A stretch of DNA of 64,000 nt, from contig CALESQ010000076.1 of the NCBI GenBank assembly GCA_937907455.1, positions 1 to 64,000 of the forward strand. The letters run 5' to 3'. Origin of the DNA: an uncultured Caldilineales bacterium. Its GTDB lineage: Bacteria > Chloroflexota > Anaerolineae > JAAEKA01. The notes below the pieces were generated by a model. That model worked only from the letters and a program-made list of their open reading frames with translations, had not been told where the DNA came from and searched no databases. The translations under genes and the position numbers were made by a program. Of this stretch, positions 9,054 to 17,416 are shown one piece after another (position 1 is the stretch's first letter; the number at the start of each line of letters is the position of its first letter).

Positions 9054-10541
9054 ATGGCGAGGGCAACTAGCGATCCTGTTCTTCTCACCGGCTCAGTCAT
9101 AGCTCACAATGAAGACTGCGCGTGCCCCGATAATGGCTCGCTCTTGGTGTTTGACAGCTATACCGGCAATGCGGACAACGACTGCGCCTGCGCCGACACC
9201 CCCGCGGCGTTGAGTGGCGCGCAGCCCACCATGCCCATCTTGTGGGCGCGCGCCGCGGATGTAGCGATCACTCCCCTGCATGATGCTTTTCACCTCGCCT
9301 TTAGTCCCTTTGCCCCAGCCGGCCCCAGTGTGCTGAACCACGCGGCCCTGCAACGCTGGCAGACATTCAAGACACCCCACCTGTTGAGCAACGACATGCT
9401 GGATCAGCAACTCGTAGCCCAGCGCCTGATCCAGCCGGTGGATGCCCAATTGGCCTGGCAGCAACCCGCGCCGGAAATGCTCACCGCCTGGCTGCACGTT
9501 ACCAATGCCTGCAACCTGGACTGTCCCTACTGCTATGTGCGCAAGTCCTCGGCCCATATGAGTGAGGCCACGGGCCGCGCGGCGCTGGCTGCGCTCTTTG
9601 CCGCGGCCACTGAACAGGGCTTCCGTGCGCTCAAGCTGAAATACGCCGGTGGTGAGGCTACCCTGCATTTTGCCCGCATTCGTCAGCTTCACGATGAGGC
9701 CCTGCGCCTGGCGCAACAAAATGACATGACCCTGCAGGAAGTGGTCTTAAGCAACGGCGTCCATCTGCGCCGTGAGGATGTGGTGTGGATGCAGGCCGCG
9801 GGCATCAAGCTGGCGATTTCGCTGGATGGTGTGGGCGCAGCGCATGACCAACAGCGCCCCCTGCGCAACGGGCGCGGCAGCTTTGCCGCGTTGGAACACA
9901 CCGTGGATGAGGTGTTGCTGCCGCTGGGCTATCGCCCTGATGTCACCATTACCGTGACACGCCTCAACGCCGATGGCGTTGCCGATGCCGTGCGCTGGGC
10001 CATCGCCCGCGATTTGCCGGTGAGTCTGAACTTCTACCGCGCCAATCCGCAAACCCTATCGCGTCACGATCTGCAACTGGAAGAAACCACCATCATTCAC
10101 GGTATGGAAGCCGCCTACCGCGTGTTTGAGGAACTGCTGCCTGTGCGCCCCTTCCTCAACGGGCTGTTGGATCGTGTGCAGGCGCAGGCGCACACCCACA
10201 CCTGCGGCGTGGGACTCTCCTATGCGGTCATCACCCACGAAGGCAAGCTGGCCCAATGCCAGATGCACCTGGACTCTCCACTGAGCGGCGCTCTGGACGC
10301 CGACCTGTTGCGCCTCACAGCCAGCGGACCAATCCGCAATCTGCCGGTGGATGAAAAAGAGGGCTGCCGTGACTGCACCTATCGCTACCGCTGCACCGGC
10401 GGCTGTGCACTGGAAACCTACCGCGCCACCGGTCGTTGGGACATTCGCAGCCCGCATTGCCACATCTATCGCACGCTCTACCCGCAGGCGATGCGGCTGG
10501 AAGGCTTACGCCTGCTCAAGGCACACGGCTACTTGCAATAA
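9054..10541 (+). CDS. Radical SAM/SPASM peptide maturase
   Basis: 495 residues. The start at 9054 is preferred because GTGGAG lies about 8 bp upstream and the longer frame (9015) overlaps the previous gene. The radical SAM cluster motif CNLDCPYC is at about residues 153-160, and a GGEA motif follows. A C-terminal SPASM-type Cys set (CRDCTYRYRCTGGC, with further Cys before and after) should bind auxiliary Fe-S clusters. The family typically modifies ribosomal peptides or activates enzymes. The N-terminal 50 residues hold two DCAC motifs about 22 residues apart, which I do not know from related maturases. No obvious precursor peptide gene is adjacent, apart from the doubtful 23-codon frame at 2245. 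Confidence 0.85.
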   Translation: MARATSDPVLLTGSVIAHNEDCACPDNGSLLVFDSYTGNADNDCACADTPAALSGAQPTMPILWARAADVAITPLHDAFHLAFSPFAPAGPSVLNHAALQRWQTFKTPHLLSNDMLDQQLVAQRLIQPVDAQLAWQQPAPEMLTAWLHVTNACNLDCPYCYVRKSSAHMSEATGRAALAALFAAATEQGFRALKLKYAGGEATLHFARIRQLHDEALRLAQQNDMTLQEVVLSNGVHLRREDVVWMQAAGIKLAISLDGVGAAHDQQRPLRNGRGSFAALEHTVDEVLLPLGYRPDVTITVTRLNADGVADAVRWAIARDLPVSLNFYRANPQTLSRHDLQLEETTIIHGMEAAYRVFEELLPVRPFLNGLLDRVQAQAHTHTCGVGLSYAVITHEGKLAQCQMHLDSPLSGALDADLLRLTASGPIRNLPVDEKEGCRDCTYRYRCTGGCALETYRATGRWDIRSPHCHIYRTLYPQAMRLEGLRLLKAHGYLQ

Positions 10542-10621
10542 CGATTTCGGGGGAACCATCTTCTGATATCGCGCACCTCGTATCGGCGGCGTTTTTGTAT
10601 GGCATAGCTGGAGGGATCCCC

Positions 10622-12499
10622 ATGCGCCTGTTGTTGCTGATTTTTGCCGTTCTGCTGCTGAGCGGATCGCCGCGCGTGGCCGCTGCGCCCGCTGCTCCGC
10701 CGCGCGTCTTCATCCCGCTGGTGCCGGTGGAGCAGCCGCGCATCCGCCTGGCTGCGCTCTACTACGACAGCGAAACCACCAACGAGCCGGATGAGGCGTT
10801 TCGTGTGTGGAATGTGGGTGCGGCCACCCTCGATCTGGCGGGCTACGCGGTAGGTGATGGTCAGCGCCGTGTGTTGTTTCCGGCGTTGCAGCTCTCTGCC
10901 GGCGAAGGGCTGTGGTGCGCCGGGGACGCGCGTGCCTTTACGCGCGCGTTTGGCTACGCGCCCGGCTGCGAATACGCCACAGACAGCGATCCCGCTGTGC
11001 CCAACCTCAGCGGAACTGCCCTGCGTTTCGCCAACACCGGCGGCCAGGCGTTGCTCTTCAACCGTGCCGGTGCCCTGGCCGATGCCGTGGTGTACGAGGG
11101 AGGTGACCCTGCTCAGCCCGGTTGGCTGGGGCCTGCGTTGCTGCCCTACACTCCCAGCAATGCCTTCCCTGCCGAGGGGCAAATCCTCTATCGCAAGCTG
11201 GATTGGCGCAGCGGCCAGCCGCAGGCTGACAGCGACCGCGCCACAGACTGGGCGCAGCATCCCGCCGATCTTTACCTCGGTCAGCGTGTGCAATATCCGG
11301 GTTGGGACCTGGAGCAATTCGCCCGCCCCGCGACGATTCAGGCAAGTGGCGTGCTTACCGTGGCCCTCGCGCCCGATAACCTCTATGCCGTGGTGAGCCA
11401 AACCATTGCCGCGGCGCGCAGCAGCATCCGCCTCAGCAGCTACACTTTTGAGAACCTGCGTCTGGCCGAAGCACTGGCCGCACGGGCGCGGGCGGGCGTG
11501 CAGGTGCAATTGCTGTTGGAGGGTGGCCCGGTGGGCGGCATCAGCGATCAGCAGCGCGCCCTGTGTCAACTGATCGAGGCCGCGGGCGGCCAGGTATGGT
11601 TCATGACCAGCGACCGCAACAACGCGGACGACCGCTACAGCCATCTCCACGCCAAATACCTGCTGGCCGACGAGCGCCTGCTGCTAGTAAGCAGCGAAAA
11701 TTTCAGCCCCGACTCTATGCCTTACGATGATAAGCGTGACGGCACGCGTGGTCGCCGCGGTGCAGCGCTGTTGAGCGATGATCCCGTACTGGCCGCGCGT
11801 GCCCTGGCCCTGTTCAACGCCGACCTTGACCCCGCGCATCATGCCGATCTCTTTCGTTGGGACGCCACCGACGCCAAATACGGCGCGCCACCCTCAGGCT
11901 TTGTGCCCGACCCGGCCAGCGGCGGCAGCGGTTATACGCTGGTGCATCCTGAACCGCTGCGCCTTGGCGGCTCCTTTCAGGCTGAGTTTGTGCAGGCCCC
12001 TGAAACCAGCCTGCTGCCGGCTGAGGCAGGCGGTTTGCTGGGCATGGTAGCCCGCGCCGGCCGCGGCGATGTGGTGCTGGTGCAGCAGCTTTACGAGCGC
12101 GACCATTGGGGGGCAGCTACAGCCACGCCACTCAGCGTGCCCAACCCGCGGCTGCTGGCCTATGTGGATGCCGCCCGCCGCGGCGCACGCGTGCGCATCA
12201 TGCTGGATAGCTTCTTCGATGCCGCCTCCAACCGCATCACAGCCGATTATCTGAACCTGCTGGCTCAAGCCGAGCATCTGGATCTGGAAGCGCGCCTGGG
12301 CAACCCGGCCCTGGGCGGCATCCACAACAAGATGGTGCTGGTGCAGGCAGGTGGTCAGGGGTGGCTCCACATAGGCAGCCTTAACGGCAGCGAAGCCGCG
12401 GCCAAGATCAACCGCGAGCTGGCCTTGCAGGTGCAGGCGAACGCAGCGTATGCCTATCTTGCTGAAGCGTTCTGGCACGATTGGGACGCGGCGCAGTAA
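10622..12499 (+). CDS. Secreted lamin-tail/phospholipase D-like protein
   Basis: 625 residues. The start at 10622 is chosen for the GGAGGG site 8 bp upstream and the signal peptide that follows (MRLLLLIFAVLLL, then an Ala-rich cleavage region). Residues about 35-160 resemble a lamin-tail (LTD) domain, common in bacterial exported nucleases. Two phospholipase D-type halves follow: the first has an HAKYLLAD motif (HxKx4D, near residue 343), the second HNKMVLVQ, where Gln stands in place of the Asp. Exported nuclease or phospholipase activity is likely. It may share a transcript with the radical SAM gene 80 bp upstream. Confidence 0.8.
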   Translation: MRLLLLIFAVLLLSGSPRVAAAPAAPPRVFIPLVPVEQPRIRLAALYYDSETTNEPDEAFRVWNVGAATLDLAGYAVGDGQRRVLFPALQLSAGEGLWCAGDARAFTRAFGYAPGCEYATDSDPAVPNLSGTALRFANTGGQALLFNRAGALADAVVYEGGDPAQPGWLGPALLPYTPSNAFPAEGQILYRKLDWRSGQPQADSDRATDWAQHPADLYLGQRVQYPGWDLEQFARPATIQASGVLTVALAPDNLYAVVSQTIAAARSSIRLSSYTFENLRLAEALAARARAGVQVQLLLEGGPVGGISDQQRALCQLIEAAGGQVWFMTSDRNNADDRYSHLHAKYLLADERLLLVSSENFSPDSMPYDDKRDGTRGRRGAALLSDDPVLAARALALFNADLDPAHHADLFRWDATDAKYGAPPSGFVPDPASGGSGYTLVHPEPLRLGGSFQAEFVQAPETSLLPAEAGGLLGMVARAGRGDVVLVQQLYERDHWGAATATPLSVPNPRLLAYVDAARRGARVRIMLDSFFDAASNRITADYLNLLAQAEHLDLEARLGNPALGGIHNKMVLVQAGGQGWLHIGSLNGSEAAAKINRELALQVQANAAYAYLAEAFWHDWDAAQ

Positions 12500-12560
12500 G
12501 AGGCTGCCGCGCCGCGCACGGTGCAGGATGCGCGCGGGACGCAGGCCGAAGGTTTGCAGA

Positions 12561-12606
12561 ACAAAAAAGGAGCAGGGAGATGCTGGTCTCCGCGCTCCTT
12601 TTTGTT
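12561..12606. terminator. Bidirectional terminator
   Basis: ACAAAAAAGGAGC (12561-12573) pairs with GCTCCTTTTTGT (12594-12605). The A and T runs on either side let it serve both the phospholipase D-like gene on the plus strand and the SnoaL-like gene on the minus strand, which converge here. Confidence 0.75.
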
Positions 12607-12632
12607 GTGACGCAGGGCCAGCCCGCGGGCAC

Positions 12633-13040
12633 TTAGCTGGGAATAACGCCTAATTGCTGCATCAAGCCCAAAGCATTGGTGGTCTGCCACTCGGCAGTGA
12701 CCTTGCCGTTTTTGACCTCGCGCATGAATTGCCCGGTAGCCAGCACGCGTTTTCCGGTTGCCGGCACGCCGTAGAATAAGCCGGAATGGGTCATGGCGTT
12801 GGTGTAATCAACTGCGACCATGCTGCCTTCCTCGACCACGCGCAGGAATTGCATGTCCATGTCGGTCATGCCCGTGCAGAGCACGCCGCGCATAAAGCCA
12901 ATGTACTGCTGCTTGTTGATGGCCGGGTTGCCGTCGCCAAAGTACTGAAAATCATCCGACAACAGCGCTTCAACCTGATCCCATTCGCCGTTCATAATGG
13001 CGCGTGAGACATCCAATGCGATTTCTTTGTTTTGCTTCAT
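12633..13040 (-). CDS. SnoaL/NTF2-like protein
   Basis: 135 residues with the cone-like alpha+beta pattern of the SnoaL-like/NTF2 superfamily: N-terminal helix with MNGEWDQVEALLSDDFQYFG, then strands with a typical GKRVLATGQFMREVKNGKV segment. Members are small cyclases, isomerases or ligand-binding proteins; the substrate cannot be told. An AAGGAG site precedes the ATG. It is divergent from an HxlR regulator, which probably controls it. Confidence 0.75.
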   Translation of the reverse strand: MKQNKEIALDVSRAIMNGEWDQVEALLSDDFQYFGDGNPAINKQQYIGFMRGVLCTGMTDMDMQFLRVVEEGSMVAVDYTNAMTHSGLFYGVPATGKRVLATGQFMREVKNGKVTAEWQTTNALGLMQQLGVIPS

Positions 13041-13073
13041 CGTGTTACGTTACTCCTTGAGTAGATAGAAGTT

Positions 13074-13134
13074 TTGTTTAAAAACAAACATAGTGTTATA
13101 GTAGTACCTAACCTACGAGAAGTCAAGTAGGTAC
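13074..13134. promoter_or_regulatory. Divergent promoter/operator region
   Basis: For the minus-strand SnoaL-like gene there is a TTGACT box, a 17-bp spacer and TACTAT. Between and around them lies an inverted repeat GTACCTA (13104-13110) / TAGGTAC (13128-13134), a likely HxlR operator. A second A/T-rich dyad, TTTGTTTAAAAACAAA, sits at 13074-13089, between promoter and gene. Confidence 0.5.
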
Positions 13135-13147
13135 AAAAAAGTGACTA

Positions 13148-13522
13148 TTGAGAATGGTAGCTATGAACAATTCATCTCTGGACCCCATAACAACCCCATA
13201 TCGCTGCCCGGTGACAGCCACCATGCAATTGATCGGTGGCAAATGGAAGATCATCATCTTGTGGGCGATCAGCAATCAGGTGACCCGCTTTGGCGAATTG
13301 CAACGCGCGATTCCCAGCATCACCAAAAAGATGCTGGCTTCAGAGCTGCGCGCGCTTGAACGCGACGGGCTGATAAGCCGCAAAGTGTATCCGGTCGTGC
13401 CGCCGAAAGTTGAATACAGCATCACTCCCCTCGGTGACACTTTGCGCCCGGTGTTGGGTGCGATGGGCGATTGGGGTCAGACTTACGCGCTTCCCCTGCA
13501 AGACCAGGCAAGAGCGGAATAG
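13148..13522 (+). CDS. HxlR-family transcriptional regulator
   Basis: 124 residues from the TTG at 13148; ATG codons at 13154 and 13163 are also possible starts. It has the HxlR winged-helix pattern: conserved Cys in YRCPV ahead of LIGGKWKIIIL, an FGELQRAIPSITKKMLASELRALERDGLI recognition part (read in pieces), and a wing with VEYSITPLGDTL. Members bind DNA as dimers and sense aldehydes, redox state or small compounds, often through the conserved Cys. It is divergently transcribed from the SnoaL-like gene. Confidence 0.85.
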   Translation: MRMVAMNNSSLDPITTPYRCPVTATMQLIGGKWKIIILWAISNQVTRFGELQRAIPSITKKMLASELRALERDGLISRKVYPVVPPKVEYSITPLGDTLRPVLGAMGDWGQTYALPLQDQARAE

Positions 13523-13647
13523 CTGCGAGGGCTGCTTTCTCCAGCAAGAAGTCGCTTGTGTGCCTTTTTTCAGCCACGGCTATAACCGAATTCTTTCCTG
13601 CACGCTAACCATGCTATACTCTGCTCACTCAATGTTGAGCGAGCGTT

Positions 13648-14295
13648 ATGCGTATTCTAGCCATCAGCGATAAAGTCATCCCTGCCCTGTATAGCCCGGC
13701 CATGCGCCAACTTGTCGGCCCGGTGGATCTGGTGCTGAGTTGCGGCGATCTGCCCGACTACTACCTGGATTTCATCGCCAGCACGCTGGATGTGCGTTGT
13801 CTGATGGTACACGGCAACCATGCGTCGGGCCGCGAGTTTGAGGCGTCGGGCGGGTTGCAGCCTTTTCAGCGTCATCCCATGGACGCAGACAGTCGCCTGG
13901 TGCATGAAAAGGGCCTTGCCATCGCCGGACTGGAAGGCAGCATCCGCTATAACAGCAATCCCCGTTTTCAGTACACCCAATATGAAATGTGGCGCAAGGC
14001 CCTGCGGCTTGTGCCCAGCCTGTTATGGCATCAGGTTCGCCACGGCCGCCCGCTTGATATCCTGCTTACCCACAGCCCGCCCGCGGGCATCCACGACGGC
14101 CCCGATCGCGCTCACCTGGGCTTCGATGCCTTCCTCTGGCTGATGCGCCGTTTTCAGCCGCGCTATTTGCTGCACGGTCATAAACACGTCTATCGCCACG
14201 ATGAAGTAGTAGAAACTCGCTACGGCGCCACTCAGGTGATCAACGTCTACCCCTGGCGCGTGCTCGAAATCGAGACGCATTCCCTCGTTCCGTAG
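13648..14295 (+). CDS. Calcineurin-like metallophosphoesterase
   Basis: 215 residues. Metal-site motifs are visible in order: SD (residues 7-8), CGDLPDYYL, HGNH, THSPP and HGHKH near the C-terminus. The first motif lacks the usual DxH histidine (it reads SDKV), as in some compact members of the family. Cytosolic; the substrate is unknown. A TATACT box at 13615-13620 gives a short leader. Xylulokinase follows after 40 bp on the same strand. Confidence 0.8.
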   Translation: MRILAISDKVIPALYSPAMRQLVGPVDLVLSCGDLPDYYLDFIASTLDVRCLMVHGNHASGREFEASGGLQPFQRHPMDADSRLVHEKGLAIAGLEGSIRYNSNPRFQYTQYEMWRKALRLVPSLLWHQVRHGRPLDILLTHSPPAGIHDGPDRAHLGFDAFLWLMRRFQPRYLLHGHKHVYRHDEVVETRYGATQVINVYPWRVLEIETHSLVP

Positions 14296-14335
14296 TTCTC
14301 AGCCAATCAATCTTTGCGAGCTGCTTACCCCCGTT

Positions 14336-15814
14336 ATGTCCCATTTGCTTGCTCTCGATCTGGGCACTTCCAGCGTGAAGGCTGTGGTGATCAACCAGGA
14401 CGCGCATTGTCTGGCTGCGGCTGCGCAGGAATATCCCTTGCTGGCAGCGCAGCCCGGGTGGGCAGAGCAAGAGCCGGAACAGTGGTGGCAGGCCGCGGTG
14501 CAGGCCGCAGGCACGGCGTTGGCGCAGGCCGGTCATCCTGCCATTGCTGCCATTGGCCTCTCTGGTCAGATGCACGGCACCGTGCTGGTGGATGCTGCTG
14601 GCCGCGCTCTGGGGCGCGCCATCACCTGGGCCGATCAACGCAGCGCGGCGCAGAGCGCACAGTTCAACGAGCGCATCGGCGCGGCGCGGCTGGCCGCAAT
14701 TGCCGGCACAGCTCCTGCGGCGGGCTTTCTGGGGCCAACGTTGCTTTGGCTGCAACACCATGACCCGGCGCGGCTGGCTGCTGCTCATACATGCCTGCTG
14801 CCCAAAGATTACCTGCGTCTGCGCCTTACCGGTGAGCCAGCTACCGAAGCTACCGATGCCTCGGCTACGGCGCTGTTTGATGTGCGGCGTCGCACCTGGT
14901 CGTTGGAGATTGTACAGGCCCTGGAGCTGCCCGCGCACCTGTTGCCGCGGTTGATCGAACCGAGCGAAGTCGCTGGCACACTGCGGCCCGCAGCGGCTGC
15001 CGCGTTGGGGCTGCCTGCCGGTATTCCCGTGGCCGCGGGCTGTGCCGATCAGGCAGCGCAGGCGCTGGGCAACGGCCTGATGCAACCGGGGCAAGGGTCT
15101 GTGACTATCGGCAGCGGCGGCCAGGTGTTTTTGCCACTGGCCGTGCCGCGCGGTGATCCGCTGGGCCGATTGCACACCTTTTGCCATGCTCCCGCCGACC
15201 GTTGGTATTTGCTGGGAGCCATGCTGACGGCGGGGCTGTCGCTGCGTTGGTTGCGTGATTTACTCGGCTGGCAGGGCGCACCGGACGCGTATCAACGCCT
15301 CGCCATGCTGGCCGCAGCTACTCCGCCTGGGGCCGATGGGCTGCTTTTTTTGCCCTACCTGGCGGGTGAACGCTCACCGCTGATGGACCCGCAGGCGCGT
15401 GGCGCGTTTGTAGGATTGACGTTGCAACATGGCCCCGGCCACCTGGCGCGGGCAATTATGGAGGGCGTAGCGTTTGCCTTGCGCCAAATTTTGGCGGTGA
15501 TGGGCGAAATGCAGCCGTTGCCGCAGCAATTGCTGGCCGTGGGTAACGGGTTGGCCGCACCTGTGTGGCGGCAAATCACTGCGGATGTGTTGGGTTGCCC
15601 ATTGCTGTTACCCGCCGGGCGTGAGCAGGCTGGTGTGGGCGCGGGCTTGCTGGCTGGCATCGCCGCTGGCCTGTATGCAGATTACACCGCTGCCCAGCAG
15701 ATATTGCCGCCCCCCAACGAAGCTACCTGGCCCCAGCCTGGGTTGGTTGCCCTGTATGCCGATCACTACGCCCGCTTCTGCACGCTCTACCCAGCACTGC
15801 ACCGCGGGAACTAG
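14336..15814 (+). CDS. xylB: Xylulokinase
   Basis: 492 residues, the normal length for the family. The N-terminal phosphate-binding motif is LDLGTSSVKAVV; LSGQMHGTVLVD and ITWADQRS match xylulokinase rather than glycerol kinase; GSGGQVF and AVGNGL lie in the C-terminal FGGY domain. It phosphorylates D-xylulose with ATP to give xylulose 5-phosphate for the pentose phosphate pathway. No xylose isomerase or sugar transporter is nearby, so the physiological sugar could be another ketose. Confidence 0.85.
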   Translation: MSHLLALDLGTSSVKAVVINQDAHCLAAAAQEYPLLAAQPGWAEQEPEQWWQAAVQAAGTALAQAGHPAIAAIGLSGQMHGTVLVDAAGRALGRAITWADQRSAAQSAQFNERIGAARLAAIAGTAPAAGFLGPTLLWLQHHDPARLAAAHTCLLPKDYLRLRLTGEPATEATDASATALFDVRRRTWSLEIVQALELPAHLLPRLIEPSEVAGTLRPAAAAALGLPAGIPVAAGCADQAAQALGNGLMQPGQGSVTIGSGGQVFLPLAVPRGDPLGRLHTFCHAPADRWYLLGAMLTAGLSLRWLRDLLGWQGAPDAYQRLAMLAAATPPGADGLLFLPYLAGERSPLMDPQARGAFVGLTLQHGPGHLARAIMEGVAFALRQILAVMGEMQPLPQQLLAVGNGLAAPVWRQITADVLGCPLLLPAGREQAGVGAGLLAGIAAGLYADYTAAQQILPPPNEATWPQPGLVALYADHYARFCTLYPALHRGN

Positions 15815-16017
15815 TGGAGGAATCATGGGGTTTCGGTACGGGTTTGGCAGCGCGTATCAGCTAATGGAAGTCTTGTGTGAATCCGGATGATGGTCGCTGG
15901 ACACCGCCAAACCCTACTCAACCCACGTTCGCGGCGTGGCAGCGGTGGGCTTCGATACGGGTTTAGCCAACTCTCCCTTCTCCCTTCTCAACTCTCAATT
16001 CTCCCCTCTCCCCTCCC

Positions 16018-16551
16018 ATGACCACATCTCTTCTCATCACCGTATTCGGCGGCGCGCGCGTCGCTGTGGACAGTGCTTTATACGCCGACTGCCTGGAATT
16101 GGGCCGCTTGTTGGGCGAAGCCGGTTATGCGGTTGCCACCGGCGGCTATCAGGGCAGCATGGAGGCAGTGCTGCGCGGCGCACACACTGCGGGCGCGCCC
16201 ACCGTTGGCTATACCTGCGCCACTTTTGACCACGTCACCCCCAACCCGTGGGTGATGGAGGAACGCAAAACCGCGCGGCTTTCGGCGCGCATCCAACGCC
16301 TGGCCGAGGAAAGCGCCGGTTTTGTGGTGGTAGATGGCGGCCTGGGCACGCTGACCGAGCTGGCGCTGGTGTGGAATATGTTGCTGGCGGGCGAGCTGCC
16401 GCGCAAACCGCTGGTGGTAATGGGCACACATTGGCCGCGGCTGCTGGATGCCATCTACGCCGAGACGCAGACCGGTTCTACGGCACTGGCGATGGTGCGA
16501 CGGGCTGCCACACCTGCCGCTGTATGCCAGGCATTGCGCGCTCAGCCCTAG
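16018..16551 (+). CDS. LOG/TIGR00725-like nucleotide-binding protein
   Basis: 177 residues with a Rossmann-like core: TVFGGARV at the N-terminus, ATGGYQGSMEAV, then VVVDGGLGTLTEL, a variant of the PGGxGTxxE motif with Asp replacing Pro. Related proteins are cytokinin riboside monophosphate phosphoribohydrolases or uncharacterised proteins; this shorter type is of unknown substrate. The leader just upstream (15969-16017) is almost pure pyrimidine on the coding strand, so there is no purine-rich ribosome site. Confidence 0.65.
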   Translation: MTTSLLITVFGGARVAVDSALYADCLELGRLLGEAGYAVATGGYQGSMEAVLRGAHTAGAPTVGYTCATFDHVTPNPWVMEERKTARLSARIQRLAEESAGFVVVDGGLGTLTELALVWNMLLAGELPRKPLVVMGTHWPRLLDAIYAETQTGSTALAMVRRAATPAAVCQALRAQP

Positions 16552-16750
16552 CCCAGCCAAAGGGGGAGTATAAGCTGCCAGCTTGCCACTGCCACCCGGG
16601 AACCGGCAGAGGAAACCGCACTGCTGCGCGTGGCCTGCCTGTTTTGCCTCGTCATTCACTTGCTTGTCAACCATCCATGTGCTGGGCGCACAACCGCGCT
16701 TTTCGCGGAACATCCGGGCTGGTTTGGTCGGAAATTGCGCACTCATAGCT

Positions 16751-16777
16751 GCTTTTGGGTTAGCAGTTTTTTTTCGT
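16751..16777 (+). terminator. Possible weak terminator
   Basis: CTGCT pairs with AGCAG around TTTGGGTT and is followed by eight T. The stem is only 5 bp. It lies between the LOG-like gene and the sigma-factor gene, in a 268-bp spacer where I see no gene. Confidence 0.35.
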
Positions 16778-16819
16778 CCCCGTATCTAAACCCTGCTTTC
16801 GTCGTTTATCTTGCTTAGA

Positions 16820-17416
16820 ATGGCTCTTCACGCTGCGATTACCGATGACCAAATCCTGGCCCTGCTGCCTCGCTGCCAGGCTGCGGAACAAGCCGCCATC
16901 GAAACGGTGTATCACCTGTATGGCGATCGTTTGTACCGTTATTTTTGGGCGCGCAGTGGCGACGCCGACACGGCTGCCGAGCTGAACACTGAGCTTTTTA
17001 TGCGTTTTATCCAACACGTTCCCCGCTTTCGTCTTGATCGTCATCACCCGGCTGCTTCCTTCAGCGCCTGGCTATATCGCATTGCCGCCAATCTGCTCAC
17101 CGATTATCATCGCAGCCAGAACCGTGCCCCTTTGCCGTTGCCAGATGCGCTGCCTGCTGCCGGCCTGATTGCCGATCCTCAGCACTATGCCGAGCAGCGT
17201 GAAACCGAGGCTCATTTGGCCGATGCCCTCAACCAACTCAGCGAGGAACAGCGGTTGGTGATTGTGGGTAAGTTTGCCGAAGAGATGAGCAACGCCGAGA
17301 TTGCTGCCTGGCTGGGAAAAAGCGAAGGTGCTGTGAAATCGCTGCAGCATCGGGCGCTGCGGTCGTTGGGGCGTTTGTTGGCCCCCTCGTCAACCCGCGC
17401 AGGAGGCCTGCCATGA
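16820..17416 (+). CDS. ECF-type RNA polymerase sigma factor
   Basis: 198 residues from ATG 16820 (a TTG at 16811 is an alternative). Region 2 is seen in AAIETVYHLYGDRLYRYF and FSAWLYRIAANLLTDYHR, region 4 in LSEEQRLVIVGKFAEEMSNAEIA with an AWLGKSEGAVKSLQHRALRSL helix-turn-helix. The gene overlaps the next one by 4 bp; that neighbour has the DUF5667-type head and one membrane segment expected of a partner anti-sigma factor, a pairing frequent in Chloroflexota. Confidence 0.85.
   Translation: MALHAAITDDQILALLPRCQAAEQAAIETVYHLYGDRLYRYFWARSGDADTAAELNTELFMRFIQHVPRFRLDRHHPAASFSAWLYRIAANLLTDYHRSQNRAPLPLPDALPAAGLIADPQHYAEQRETEAHLADALNQLSEEQRLVIVGKFAEEMSNAEIAAWLGKSEGAVKSLQHRALRSLGRLLAPSSTRAGGLP

Noticed and set aside
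15969..16017. Pyrimidine-rich tract before the LOG-like gene
   Set aside because: Low complexity and no ribosome site, but no structure or known function; a similar loose tract is seen near 41220.
16707..16731. ECF-type promoter (GGAAC ... CGG) for sigma autoregulation
   Set aside because: The -35-like GGAAC is present, but the -10 part is poor and about 90 bp from the gene, before a possible terminator.
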